Below, in pieces: positions 17,772 to 25,457 of a stretch of 44,503 nucleotides of DNA; position 1 is the first letter of the stretch; the number at the start of each line of letters is the position of its first letter. The DNA is taken from contig JAGFIZ010000070.1 of the NCBI GenBank assembly GCA_024103135.1, positions 1-44,503 of the forward strand, read 5' to 3'. The position numbers were made by a program, and so were the translations under genes. The notes under the pieces were generated by a model. The model was not told the DNA's origin and did no database searches. It saw only the letters and a program-made list of their open reading frames with translations. The stretch is from Bradyrhizobiaceae bacterium. GTDB taxonomy: Bacteria > Bacteroidota > Ignavibacteria > Kapaibacteriales > Kapaibacteriaceae.

Positions 17772-19037
17772 TTACTCAATAACTGAACACCCAACGTAGG
17801 GTACCAGCACGTCCGGCACTACGATCGAACCATTCTCCTGCTGATGTTGTTCGAGCAGAGATACAAGAATTCTCGGCGTTGCCAGGCCACTACCATTGAG
17901 CGTGTGAACGTATTCAGGCTTTGCTCCTGCTTCGGGTCTGAAGCGGATATTGGCTCTCCTAGCCTGGAAGGTTTCAAAGTTCGTGCATGAACTTACTTCT
18001 AGCCAGCGTTGCTCGGCTGGTGCCCAGACCTCGATGTCGTACGTCTTGGAACCACCAAACGTCATATCGCCCGTGCACAACAAGAGCACGCGATAGGTTA
18101 GGCCAAGCTTCGTAAGAAGCGATTCTACGTGAGCAACCATGCTCTCGAGGACGTTGTATGAATCTTCGGGACGGGCAAAGTGAACGAGCTCGACCTTGTT
18201 AAACTGGTGAACTCGAAGAAAGCCACGTGTTTCCTTGCCGTGGCTACCAGCTTCACGACGGAAACAACCAGAGTACCCAGCGTATGAGCGTGGAACATCG
18301 GCGGCGTCCAATACCTCGTCGCGATGATAGTTGGTGATTGGTACTTCTGCTGTTGGAATAAGGTACAGTTCGTCCTTTTCGACGAAGTACATTTCTTCTG
18401 CACTCTTCGGGAGTTGTCCTGTACCAAAGCCACTTGCAGGGTTGACAACGAACGGTGGAACGATTTCCGTATATCCTGCAGCAGCAGCGGCGTCCAACGA
18501 ATAGTTGATCAGCGCTCGTTCAAGGCGGGCTCCTTTACCAGTGAGAAAGCCGAAGCCACTTCCCGTGACCTTTGCACCGCGTTCGAAATCAAGCAAGCCA
18601 AGTGCAGCACCAATTTCTAGATGGTCTTTCCTGTACTGTCGTTCTGCACAACTGCCGCTGCGACGTACTTCAACGTTATCGTCAGCAGTTTTTCCAACAG
18701 GAACAGTATGGTGTGCAATGTTCGGCAGCCATGACATGGCTTCCGTTAGCTTGCCTTCCACGTCGCGTAGGTCGCTATCAAGTACCTTGATGTCGTCACC
18801 GATAGCTCTCACCTTCTCGATCAACTCGTCGGCTGGTTCACCGGCTTTTTTCTTTGCAGCGACTTCTAACGAGCTGCTGTTGCGCACAGCTTTTAGCGAC
18901 TCGACCTTACCAATGATTTCCCTTCGCTGTTCATCAAGCGTTAGAACAGCGTCAACCAACGAGTCGTCTGTGAGTTTCTTTCGACAATTGTCGCGAACCA
19001 TATCTGGCTGTTCGCGGACAACACGGATATCAAGCAT
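17772..19037 (-). CDS. serS: Seryl-tRNA synthetase
   Basis: The product has 421 residues, the standard length. The N-terminal coiled-coil arm (about residues 25-110, rich in Lys/Glu: REIIGKVESLKAVRN) binds the long variable arm of tRNA-Ser. The class II catalytic core follows: PPFVVNPAS, then motif 2 GCFRREAGSHGKETRGFLR and HQFNKVEL, then motif 3 SGLATPRILVSLLEQHQ. The enzyme charges tRNA-Ser with serine and also supplies Sec-tRNA where present. AGGTG lies about 6 bases before ATG. It sits 70 bases after mnmG on the same strand, so tRNA charging and modification genes are grouped here. Confidence 0.98.
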   Translation of the reverse strand: MLDIRVVREQPDMVRDNCRKKLTDDSLVDAVLTLDEQRREIIGKVESLKAVRNSSSLEVAAKKKAGEPADELIEKVRAIGDDIKVLDSDLRDVEGKLTEAMSWLPNIAHHTVPVGKTADDNVEVRRSGSCAERQYRKDHLEIGAALGLLDFERGAKVTGSGFGFLTGKGARLERALINYSLDAAAAAGYTEIVPPFVVNPASGFGTGQLPKSAEEMYFVEKDELYLIPTAEVPITNYHRDEVLDAADVPRSYAGYSGCFRREAGSHGKETRGFLRVHQFNKVELVHFARPEDSYNVLESMVAHVESLLTKLGLTYRVLLLCTGDMTFGGSKTYDIEVWAPAEQRWLEVSSCTNFETFQARRANIRFRPEAGAKPEYVHTLNGSGLATPRILVSLLEQHQQENGSIVVPDVLVPYVGCSVIE

Positions 19038-19107
19038 TGTGCACCTGTTAACGGCATTACGTAAAGCACAAAGATACTGATGCCATTAAGCGGGTTGGTA
19101 AAGTTCT

Positions 19108-20952
19108 TTACTTTAGGTAGATGCTTAGTATCGACACGTCCGACGCTGATACTCCAGCGATTCTAGAGGCCTGTCCTAAACTCGATGGACGAATGCGATT
19201 GAGCTTTACTCGTGCTTCAGACGACAATGACCGAACTGCATCGTATGAGAACCCTTCGGGTATGGCCTTATGTTCCAACTCCCGGAATCGCTCAACATCA
19301 CGCAATTGTTTGTCAATGTACCCCGCATATCTCACGCCTGTCTGAACGCGTTCAACGGCATCGGCATGTTCCTCGAGGAACGTTTGTGAAACGCTATTTG
19401 ACAGGCTCAACAACGCTTTCAATGGAACTGTTGGCCGCTTGGCTACGGTGTGAATCGTCGTAGATTCTCGAATCTCTTCTTCACCAAGACCTCTGAGCAT
19501 TTCATTGATTTGGTCTGGCGTGATCTTAGTGCTTAACGCCTGCTCGAATTGTTTGTCTACCTCCGTCATACGCAACCAACCATCATACGTCTGCCTACTC
19601 ACCAAGCCTGCCTCAAGCCCCTTTCCCATGAGTCGTGAATAGGCGGTATCAACACGAAGAAGAAGTCGGTACTCTGCAAGCGACGTGAAGATTCTGTATG
19701 GTTCTTCTGTGTTCTTGTTGACCAGATCATCAATCAACACGCCAATGTAGGCTTCAGATCGCTGAAGGGTAAGGGGCTCTCTACCTGTAAGCTTTAACGC
19801 CGCATTGGCACCGGCAATCAACCCCTGGGCAGCGGCCTCTTCATAGCCAGAGGTTCCGTTAATCTGGCCAGCAAAGTACAGTCCGTCAATGGCCTTGGTT
19901 TCAAGGGTAAACTTGAGTTGATAGGGGAAGAAGAAGTCATACTCGACTGCATAACCATAACGACGGATGTTGGCATGCTCCAACCCAGGAACCGTTCGCA
20001 AGGCCTGCTCTTGAATGCTAGCGGGCAAACTCGTAGAGAAACCGTTGACGTAGAGTGACGTGCCTGAAAGACTCTCTGGCTCGAGTACGATCTGATGCTG
20101 AGGTTTGTCGGCAAACCGACTGATCTTATCCTCGATTGACGGACAATACCGCGGCCCCGCACCTTCGATCTGCCCGGTAAACATGGGAGACTCGGCAAAC
20201 CCAGTCCTCAGAATATCATGCGTCTGCTCTGTTGTTTGTGTGGCATAACATGAGAGTCTGTTTCGTACTGAACGGGTATGAATTGAGAATGGGAGAGGAC
20301 GTGCATCGCCGTTGTGAAGCTCGAATTGGCTAAGATTGAGACCTTTAACGTCAATTCTTGGCGGTGTCCCGGTCTTTAACCGACCTTTCGTAAGTCCATG
20401 ATTTGTAAGAAGATCGCTAATTTTATCGGCTTGCTTTTCACCTATTCTTCCGCCCGACGTCGGCGTCAGGCCCGTCCACATTACCGCATTCAAAAACGTA
20501 CCCGAGCACAAGACTACTGCGCGTGCCTTGATGGTCTCGTTTGATGCCGTAAGCACGCCGCTTACAACCCCTTTCTCGACAAGGATCTCTACGACCTTTT
20601 CAGGGATGATCTGAAGGTTTGGAATGGAAAGCAGTAGGTTCTGAGCGAATAGGGGGTAGAGGTCGATGTCGTTCTGGCTTCGTGGCGACCACACAGCTGG
20701 CCCCTTGGACGTGTTGAGCATCTTGAACTGTAGGCCGCTGGCATCGGCAATGCGACCCATTACCCCGCCCAGAGCATCAATCTCCTTCACCAAGTGTCCC
20801 TTTGCACTCCCGCCAATAGAGGGGTTGCAGGACAATCTGCCAATCGTGTGCCGTTCCATAGAGACAAGGCCTACGCGCAGGCCATGTCTAGATGCAGCCC
20901 AACAGGCCTCAATACCTGCATGGCCACCGCCAATAACTAAAACATCAAACAT
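19108..20952 (-). CDS. mnmG: tRNA uridine-5-carboxymethylaminomethyl modification enzyme, FAD-binding subunit
   Basis: The product has 614 residues. The FAD-binding GGGHAG motif is at residues 8-13. The signature motifs [18 protein letters not shown] and GTPPRID are present, as are the catalytic-cysteine regions, with [27 protein letters not shown] near residue 365 and GYIDKQ in the C-terminal domain. With MnmE it makes the cmnm5U wobble modification on tRNAs. The start codon overlaps the first base of a perfect parS palindrome, which occupies the place where a ribosome site would be; no Shine-Dalgarno is seen. mnmG (gidA) lies near oriC in many bacteria. mnmE is two genes upstream on the same strand. 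Confidence 0.98.
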   Translation of the reverse strand: MFDVLVIGGGHAGIEACWAASRHGLRVGLVSMERHTIGRLSCNPSIGGSAKGHLVKEIDALGGVMGRIADASGLQFKMLNTSKGPAVWSPRSQNDIDLYPLFAQNLLLSIPNLQIIPEKVVEILVEKGVVSGVLTASNETIKARAVVLCSGTFLNAVMWTGLTPTSGGRIGEKQADKISDLLTNHGLTKGRLKTGTPPRIDVKGLNLSQFELHNGDARPLPFSIHTRSVRNRLSCYATQTTEQTHDILRTGFAESPMFTGQIEGAGPRYCPSIEDKISRFADKPQHQIVLEPESLSGTSLYVNGFSTSLPASIQEQALRTVPGLEHANIRRYGYAVEYDFFFPYQLKFTLETKAIDGLYFAGQINGTSGYEEAAAQGLIAGANAALKLTGREPLTLQRSEAYIGVLIDDLVNKNTEEPYRIFTSLAEYRLLLRVDTAYSRLMGKGLEAGLVSRQTYDGWLRMTEVDKQFEQALSTKITPDQINEMLRGLGEEEIRESTTIHTVAKRPTVPLKALLSLSNSVSQTFLEEHADAVERVQTGVRYAGYIDKQLRDVERFRELEHKAIPEGFSYDAVRSLSSEARVKLNRIRPSSLGQASRIAGVSASDVSILSIYLK

Positions 20953-20967
20953 GTTTCACGTGAAACA
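20952..20967. promoter_or_regulatory. parS centromere-like site 1 (perfect 16-base palindrome)
   Basis: The sequence TGTTTCACGTGAAACA matches the widely conserved bacterial parS consensus (TGTTNCACGTGAAACA) at all 16 positions. ParB binds such sites and loads with CTP to organise and segregate the origin region. It overlaps the A of the mnmG start codon. The protein ParB is not encoded in the window. Confidence 0.85.
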
Positions 20968-20994
20968 ACTAGGGGGTTGGTAAACAAGCGAAAA

Positions 20995-21010
20995 CGTTCC
21001 ACGTGGAACA
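20995..21010. promoter_or_regulatory. parS-like site 2 (GTTCCACGTGGAAC core)
   Basis: The sequence CGTTCCACGTGGAACA is a 14-base perfect palindrome and differs at one position from the alternative parS form TGTTCCACGTGGAACA found in several phyla. It starts 27 bases after parS site 1 and ends one base before the stop codon of the GNAT gene. The close pair favours genuine ParB sites over chance. Confidence 0.75.
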
Positions 21011-21538
21011 CTATCGTAAGAACTTCGACATCAAGTACTCGTCCACGTAGCCATCCTGTAGCTTAACAGCGTGCGATTCTGTACCGTAGACGGAAAAGCC
21101 AAGTCGCAAGTACAAGCTGTAACTATCTTTGTTGTTTGTACTTACGGAAAGTTGAATTTGTTCGCATCCGATTTCTTCAGCGGCCATAATCACATTGCGG
21201 ACAAGGGCAGAGGCGATTCCGTGGCCACGCACGGCTGGTCTGACGTAGAGTCCCCAAATCCGTCCCTTATGCCGAAGCTTTGTAAGGTGGTGATCGCAGG
21301 AGAAACCGACCATACCAAGGATGGTCCGGTCGGCAGAAACTGCAGCAAGGAGGTATTGGTAGGGGAAGAGGACGAATTTCTCGTACCGCTGTTCCTTACT
21401 CAGAATGGATAATGAGTCAAACCAATCGTAGTCCGAGCCGAAGATTTCCGGCGCATTTTTCAAGGCATCGCCCTGAATGTCAAGAAATGCCGCAAAATCA
21501 GCAGATTCAAGGGGTCTAATGGCGTAAGGTTGACTCAT
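21011..21538 (-). CDS. GNAT-family N-acetyltransferase
   Basis: The product has 175 residues. The acetyl-CoA-binding motif A region is WGLYVRPAVRGHGIASALVRNVIMAAEEIGC, with the R/Q-x-x-G-x-G/A pattern (RGHGIA). Motif B follows at IQLSVSTNNKDSYSLYLRLGFSVYG. The N-terminal half begins AIRPLESADFAAF. The substrate cannot be told; it could be a small molecule or a protein N terminus. The gene lies 6 bases after mnmE and directly before parS-like site 2, so it is read with mnmE on the minus strand. It may ride with the tRNA-modification genes without a shared task. Confidence 0.88.
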   Translation of the reverse strand: MSQPYAIRPLESADFAAFLDIQGDALKNAPEIFGSDYDWFDSLSILSKEQRYEKFVLFPYQYLLAAVSADRTILGMVGFSCDHHLTKLRHKGRIWGLYVRPAVRGHGIASALVRNVIMAAEEIGCEQIQLSVSTNNKDSYSLYLRLGFSVYGTESHAVKLQDGYVDEYLMSKFLR

Positions 21539-21544
21539 GAATAC

Positions 21545-22921
21545 TTACTTTCCAATGCAAAAACGACTAAAAACCTGATCCAAAACATCGGGATTCCACG
21601 TCTCACCAGTGATTTCCCCGATAACTCGAACTGCCGATCGGACATCAATAGCAATGAGATCAGCCGGGATGTTGTGCTGAAGTGAGCGTAATGTGGATTC
21701 CAGCGTGGTCTTGATGGTTTGTAACAAGGCTGCCTGTCTGGCATTGACCAATGCATCCATTACACCATCGTATGATGCAGAAACTGCTTCGGACAAGATA
21801 CCACGCAATGCCGACACGCCCTCCGGATGCAGGGAACTCACCGCAACGTGTCCTGCAGGGACTAACGAGTCCCACTGTCCTAGGTCCATGTTCAGAAGGT
21901 CCATCTTGTTCTGAACCGTAACAACCTTATGTCCAGGAAACTTGTCTTCGAGTTCGGCGCAAAGCCCCATGCTATGGGCAAAACCAGCCGAAGCATCGTT
22001 TACAACGAGGACAAGGTTGCTCTGTTCAATCTGTGAGCGAGTAATCCTAATGCCCTGCATTTCTATCGTATCAGCCGTATCTCGCAACCCTGCCGTATCA
22101 ACTAGGTGCACAGTACAGCCATCGATCACCAGTTGTTCCTGAATATAGTCTCGTGTTGTACCGGCAACAGGACTAACAATGGCACGATCTCGGCCAAGAA
22201 GGGCATTAAACAAGGAACTCTTTCCTGCATTTGGATAGCCAGCAATGGCCACCTGAAAACCGCTACGAAGCACTTCAGCAGCGCGGGCAGAGTCCAGAAG
22301 GTTGCTCACCACACTAAGTCCTTTGATTACGGCCTTGGCAAAGGCCTCTCTGCTTACAAACTCATAGCCTTCTTCCGAAAAATCCAATTCAACCTCAAGG
22401 AGCCCAGCAGCAGAAAGGAGTTGGTAGCGCAGGTCAGACAACTGCGCAGTAAACCCGCCAGCAAGCTGTCTGGCAGCTGTTTGAGCTCCAGGTACACTCT
22501 GACTATGGATGATATCGGCAACGGCCTCTACTTGGGTTAAATCGAGCTTATGATTTACGAAGGCTCTGCGAGTAAACTCACCAGGAAGCGCAGGTCGGAC
22601 ACCCCAGTCCACCAATGATGCGATGATCTGGTTTACAACGAACACACCACCATGGCAACCAATTTCTACAACATCTTCGCCCGTGTAACTGTTCGGGGCA
22701 AGAAAGAGGGTGCAGGTGACCTCGTCGATTCTTGTTGTTCCTGCCATCCACCAGCCCACGCGAATGGTGTGGGAGGGGGCTTGGGACAATGCAACGGCTG
22801 ATGTAAAGCACGACGAGCAAACAGCGACAGCATTCGGACCGCTTACGCGTATCACAGCAAGGCCAGCAACACCCGGCGGTGTTGCCAATGCACAGATTGT
22901 ATCGCCGTGGAGTTCGTTCAT
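21545..22921 (-). CDS. mnmE: tRNA modification GTPase
   Basis: The product has 458 residues. ATG at 22921 is chosen because MNELHGDTICALATPPG matches the usual MnmE N terminus; a TTG at 22948 would add 9 unrelated residues. The N-terminal tetrahydrofolate-binding domain (1-115) is followed by a helical domain holding the GTPase: G1 GYPNAGKSS (228-236), AGTTRD (253-258), DTAG (275-278) and the NKMD base-recognition motif. The C-terminal FCIGK carries the CxGK cysteine involved in modification. It partners MnmG in cmnm5U34 synthesis. GNAT and mnmG genes follow on the same strand. Confidence 0.98.
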   Translation of the reverse strand: MNELHGDTICALATPPGVAGLAVIRVSGPNAVAVCSSCFTSAVALSQAPSHTIRVGWWMAGTTRIDEVTCTLFLAPNSYTGEDVVEIGCHGGVFVVNQIIASLVDWGVRPALPGEFTRRAFVNHKLDLTQVEAVADIIHSQSVPGAQTAARQLAGGFTAQLSDLRYQLLSAAGLLEVELDFSEEGYEFVSREAFAKAVIKGLSVVSNLLDSARAAEVLRSGFQVAIAGYPNAGKSSLFNALLGRDRAIVSPVAGTTRDYIQEQLVIDGCTVHLVDTAGLRDTADTIEMQGIRITRSQIEQSNLVLVVNDASAGFAHSMGLCAELEDKFPGHKVVTVQNKMDLLNMDLGQWDSLVPAGHVAVSSLHPEGVSALRGILSEAVSASYDGVMDALVNARQAALLQTIKTTLESTLRSLQHNIPADLIAIDVRSAVRVIGEITGETWNPDVLDQVFSRFCIGK

Positions 22922-22990
22922 CGAAGCATGCAAGTTACATTGCAGCAAATAACAAGTCGACCAACCAGATACTAAACAAGTTTAGCATCG

Positions 22991-23734
22991 ATGGGCTACC
23001 CGACCCCTATTGAATTTCATCTACCAACAGTAAGCTCAACCAATGACTATGCCAAAGAGTTGTTGGTAACGTACCCCTACGTGTTTGTTAGTGCAATGCA
23101 TCAAACAGCAGGTAGAGGACGTAAAGGTAGATCCTGGTCGGGTGACTACGGTCTGAACGCCTATTGTTCACTAGGTATTCGGCATACAGTTCAACTCTCG
23201 TACGAAGATCTCTCTTCATACATGGCCCGCGGTGCATTGGCAGCAATTGATGCACTGCGGTCGATAACGGACAGAATACAGTTTCGGTTAAAGTACCCAA
23301 ACGATGTTCATGCACTCACTCCGGATGGTTGGAAGAAGATCTGTGGAGTACTGGTTGAACATGAGTTCCAGGGCGATCGATGTATGACATCGGTGATTGG
23401 GATTGGTGTGAACGTGCAACAAGAACGGTTTCCAGAGACGATTTCAACAATCGGTACGTCACTTTACCAACTAGGTGTTCACGCTAACGTGCTTGTAGTT
23501 CTTGAGTGCTTGAAGTCAAACATTACCGTTCAGCGCATGAGGCCATGGCACGAGGTTTACGAAGAGTGGATCAGGGAACTTGATCTTCAGCATAAACAGC
23601 TTAGTATCGCAGGAGAAGAAGGCATCTGGAAGGTTTTGGAAGTCTTGCCAGATGGGCGGTTGGTAGCAACGAATGAACGTACAACAAAAGAACGGATCAT
23701 AACCGATGGCGACACGATACGATACCTTGATTGA
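22991..23734 (+). CDS. birA: Biotin--[acetyl-CoA-carboxylase] ligase
   Basis: The product has 247 residues. The biotin protein ligase catalytic domain is complete: FHLPTVSSTNDYAKELL, then QTAGRGRKGRSW (the biotinyl-AMP-binding GRGRxGR loop), then LKYPNDV and KICGVLVEHEF, and GIGVNVQ. The small C-terminal SH3-like domain follows. The N-terminal winged helix of E. coli BirA is missing, so this is a group I ligase that does not repress transcription. It attaches biotin to the carrier domain of acetyl-CoA carboxylase. The gene overlaps coaX by 29 bases on the same strand, a pairing also common in related phyla. Confidence 0.95.
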   Translation: MGYPTPIEFHLPTVSSTNDYAKELLVTYPYVFVSAMHQTAGRGRKGRSWSGDYGLNAYCSLGIRHTVQLSYEDLSSYMARGALAAIDALRSITDRIQFRLKYPNDVHALTPDGWKKICGVLVEHEFQGDRCMTSVIGIGVNVQQERFPETISTIGTSLYQLGVHANVLVVLECLKSNITVQRMRPWHEVYEEWIRELDLQHKQLSIAGEEGIWKVLEVLPDGRLVATNERTTKERIITDGDTIRYLD

Positions 23735-24539
23735 CATCAACAACGTGCAGTACGGCATCAGTGGAATTGATGTCGGAAACAGTCGAGTGAAAATCCTTCA
23801 TGATGATGTGTCGCTTTCTTTTCCGTATGACAAAGACTGGAAAAGGAATGTGCAGGTTCATTTTCGCGACCACGTTTCCAAACGCTATCTAATTGGCCTG
23901 TCTAGCGTCAATCCAAAACACACAACATCGATCATTAAGGTGTTGCAGCGAATCACCGGACATCAAGTAATCAATGTGCACCACCTGCTGATGCAGAATG
24001 ATAAACTGCTTAAGCTTGGTTCGGTAGAGAATGCAGGGATTGACCGGATGCTTGGTGCAATTGGTGGTATGGCTCACACATCGGCTCCGCTTATTACCAT
24101 TGACTGTGGAACGGCTGTTACCATCAATGGCATTTCGGAGGACAAGATGTTTCTGGGCGGACTCATTTTTGCTGGTATTAGTACACAGCTCTTTGGTTTG
24201 TACAAGCAGACAGCAGGCATACCTGAGTTCAAGTTTTCACAGCCAACGGTTTCCGTCGGACTTAACACGCAGGATTCCGTCATGGCCGGAGTCTTGTCCG
24301 CTGTAACAGGTGGAATCATCAACGGAATTCGGGCAATTCAGGATCATCACTTTGGTGGGAAGTCCGTTCAGGTCATTGTCACCGGTGGAGAAGGCAATGC
24401 CGTACTGGATTCACTGCTCCGTGAAGGTATCCAGGCCTCGTATGAGCCACACATCGTAACAAAGGGAATCCTCGAGCTCCTTGCTCATGCAAACCCTGTT
24501 GATATCCAGGATGGAATCATTGCCAAGATCAGAAATTGA
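23706..24539 (+). CDS. coaX: Type III pantothenate kinase
   Basis: The product has 277 residues. The ASKHA-fold motifs of CoaX are seen: IDVGNSRVK (phosphate loop, Asp near residue 21), GIDRMLGAIGG, and ITIDCGTAVTI with the second Asp, then GGLIFAGIS. It makes 4'-phosphopantothenate, the first step to coenzyme A, and type III enzymes are not feedback-inhibited by CoA. The ATG at 23706 lies inside birA; a GTG at 23748 would give a more usual short N terminus (QYGISGIDVGN), and neither has a strong ribosome site. The ATG is kept because it gives full codon continuity. Confidence in family is high, in start moderate. Confidence 0.94.
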   Translation: MATRYDTLIDINNVQYGISGIDVGNSRVKILHDDVSLSFPYDKDWKRNVQVHFRDHVSKRYLIGLSSVNPKHTTSIIKVLQRITGHQVINVHHLLMQNDKLLKLGSVENAGIDRMLGAIGGMAHTSAPLITIDCGTAVTINGISEDKMFLGGLIFAGISTQLFGLYKQTAGIPEFKFSQPTVSVGLNTQDSVMAGVLSAVTGGIINGIRAIQDHHFGGKSVQVIVTGGEGNAVLDSLLREGIQASYEPHIVTKGILELLAHANPVDIQDGIIAKIRN

Positions 24540-24565
24540 TTGAACACATTTATTGCTGAGCAACA

Positions 24566-25450
24566 TTGACATCAATCGCTATTCACGGTGGTGCCGGAAA
24601 CCTTGACAAGTACATTGGCACCGGCAGGCTTGAAGAAGCCGAATTGTTTCTAAACCACACAATTCAGGAATTACACAAACAGCTAGAGAGTGGCGCCAGT
24701 GCCTTGGACGTGGTCACCAATGCCGTTGTGCTGCTCGAAGACATTGGCTACTTCCATGCAGGCAAGGGAACATGCGTCACCACCAACGGTCGCGTCGAGA
24801 TGGATGCATCCATCATGGAAGGGGCTCAGGCAAACGCAGGATCGGTAGCCGTTGTGAGTTCCGTGCGTAATCCGATAAGACTTGCCCGACTGGTAATGGA
24901 ACAGACACCACATGTGTTGTTGGTGGGCCAGCCGGCGGAAGCTCTGGCAGAAATGCACGGGCTTGAATTTGTTCAACCGGACTACTTTGTTCCCTGCGAT
25001 GTGGCCGCAGTTGGCAACGCTCAGACTACATCAGCGTGGAACAATCACGGAACGGTTGGTGCTGTGGCCCGCGACAAGGCAGGCAATGTTGCAGCAGCAA
25101 CGTCAACGGGTGGAACGCTGCACAAGGCAGCAGGAAGGGTTGGTGATACCCCCATCATTGGTGCAGGAACGTTCGCGCGAAATAACGTCGGAGCTGTGAG
25201 TTGCACGGGGTATGGCGAGTATTTCATTCGCACATCTGCAGCATCGGCTGTCGTCCATCGTGTTGAACTATTGGGCGAGTCCATTGGTGCAGCAGCAGGG
25301 GCCGTACTATCGGAGGTGTCGGCAATAGGCGGATCCGGTGGAATGATAGCCATTGGTTCTCGCGGCGAGGTGGCGATGCCATATTCGACGCCAGGGATGT
25401 ACCGTGCATCGATTGACGCTTGGGGGAAAAAGACGGTCGGGATCTTGTGA
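24566..25450 (+). CDS. Isoaspartyl peptidase / L-asparaginase (Ntn-hydrolase)
   Basis: The product has 294 residues, the plant/type 2 asparaginase family. It opens AIHGGAG, and the self-cleavage site with nucleophilic threonine is HGTVGAVARD with Thr163. A second block GGTLHKAAGRVGDTPIIGAGTFA binds substrate. It should autoprocess into alpha and beta subunits and hydrolyse isoaspartyl dipeptides and asparagine. The start is TTG, the only in-frame start ahead of the conserved IAIHGG strand. No signal peptide is visible. It is 26 bases after coaX and ends tail to tail 7 bases from the Omp85 gene. Confidence 0.92.
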   Translation: MTSIAIHGGAGNLDKYIGTGRLEEAELFLNHTIQELHKQLESGASALDVVTNAVVLLEDIGYFHAGKGTCVTTNGRVEMDASIMEGAQANAGSVAVVSSVRNPIRLARLVMEQTPHVLLVGQPAEALAEMHGLEFVQPDYFVPCDVAAVGNAQTTSAWNNHGTVGAVARDKAGNVAAATSTGGTLHKAAGRVGDTPIIGAGTFARNNVGAVSCTGYGEYFIRTSAASAVVHRVELLGESIGAAAGAVLSEVSAIGGSGGMIAIGSRGEVAMPYSTPGMYRASIDAWGKKTVGIL

Positions 25451-25457
25451 TCCAGTG

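Noticed and set aside
18505-19080. 191-codon plus-strand ORF over serS
   Set aside because: Antisense shadow of a well-supported seryl-tRNA synthetase.
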